Source: a bacterium (GTDB taxonomy: Bacteria; CAIWAD01). From it: DNA of 64,000 nucleotides. Positions within the stretch are counted from its first letter, which is position 1, and every line of letters starts with the position of its first letter. Below the pieces are notes generated by a model that did not search any database, had not been told where the DNA came from, and was given only the letters and a program-made list of their open reading frames with translations. Positions 63,809 through 64,000 of this stretch are shown piece by piece. A program made the translations under genes and the position numbers. Where the stretch lies: the NCBI GenBank assembly GCA_030429345.1, contig JAUIFJ010000003.1, positions 1-64,000 of the forward strand, in the 5' to 3' direction.

Positions 63809-64000
63809 CTAGAAGAAGAACTTGGTCTTGGTGAACTCGGGGATATGCAGGCCCAGACCCTTCAGTTCGTGGATCAGCACGTTGAAGGATTCCGGCATGC
63901 CCGGACGGGGCAGGTTCATGCCCTTGACGATCGACTCGTAGGCCGCGGCGCGTCCGGCGACGTCGTCCGACTTGATGGTCAGGATCTCCTGCAGGATGTT
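63809..64000 (-). CDS. rpoB: RNA polymerase beta subunit, 3' end only
   Basis: Cut by the right edge. The visible C-terminus reads [20 protein letters not shown] and ends in TKTKFFF before the TAG at 63809-63811, the conserved end of beta. The rest of the gene lies outside the window. It is immediately upstream of rpoC in the normal operon order. Confidence 0.95.
   Translation of the reverse strand, partial: NILQEILTIKSDDVAGRAAAYESIVKGMNLPRPGMPESFNVLIHELKGLGLHIPEFTKTKFFF

Overview
This window reads as a chromosomal segment of a GC-rich, Gram-negative bacterium, probably from the FCB superphylum or a related candidate phylum. The clues are a secreted protein ending in a YPNPFNPSTT-type C-terminal sorting domain, a GWxTD-domain protein, a choice-of-anchor V protein with a CxxCH motif, a PorV-like beta-barrel segment fused to an SppA protease, and a TatC. 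No rRNA is present and no species can be named from sequence alone. The window starts inside an insertion sequence and ends inside rpoB.

Layout. 1-4.8 kb is a degraded tandem array. It holds an IS256-type transposase tail, then relics of the lpdA 3' end alternating with two large secreted-protein paralogues that share near-identical 5' halves and have unrelated 3' halves. 4.6-9.5 kb is a 2-oxoacid (pyruvate-type) dehydrogenase operon: E1alpha, E1beta, E2, E3. 9.7-16.4 kb is a tightly overlapping cluster with every hallmark of arsenosugar biosynthesis (TVP38-family membrane protein, MerA-like flavoprotein, TIGR04283 and TIGR04282 glycosyltransferases, DUF547 protein, CxxC peroxidase-like protein, radical-SAM ArsS), ending in a sensor histidine kinase. 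A QueD/PTPS-like gene, a choice-of-anchor V protein and an EAL-HDOD protein follow. At 19.3-21.1 kb an uninterrupted gene encodes a response-regulator receiver domain fused to a complete pyruvate kinase, the most unusual protein here.

21.1-23 kb is a RAYT (REP-associated Y1 transposase) locus with palindromic repeats. Then come a glutamine amidotransferase, tRNA-Glu, a barrel-SppA fusion, and a surface-polysaccharide block (YfhO-like protein, flippase, GT2, toroid-like protein, methyltransferase). 33.9-44.4 kb is mostly housekeeping: rpmA-rplU, a secreted SUMF1-domain protein, rng, a deoxynucleoside kinase, folK-folB, an ABC-2 exporter with a YihY protein, and a GWxTD protein, followed by smc to 47.9 kb. 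48-50.8 kb is a defence/toxin-antitoxin patch: a winged-helix protein with a catalytically dead nucleotidyltransferase-like domain paired with an intact DUF6036-type nucleotidyltransferase, then a DUF6364-like antitoxin/PIN toxin pair bracketed by 151-bp direct repeats. 50.9-59 kb carries tatC, a mixed purine/phospholipid operon (purC, psd, pssA, purS, purQ), an HtrA protease, a small transaldolase, truA and ecfT. 59.4-64 kb is rpoC and the 3' end of rpoB.

Functional themes. The pyruvate node stands out: pyruvate dehydrogenase, a receiver-pyruvate kinase fusion and an orphan histidine kinase lie within 17 kb. Palindromic REP-like elements recur around the accessory genes. All functional assignments come from reading motifs and context; no search was run. 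Start codons were chosen from Shine-Dalgarno spacing and gene overlaps.
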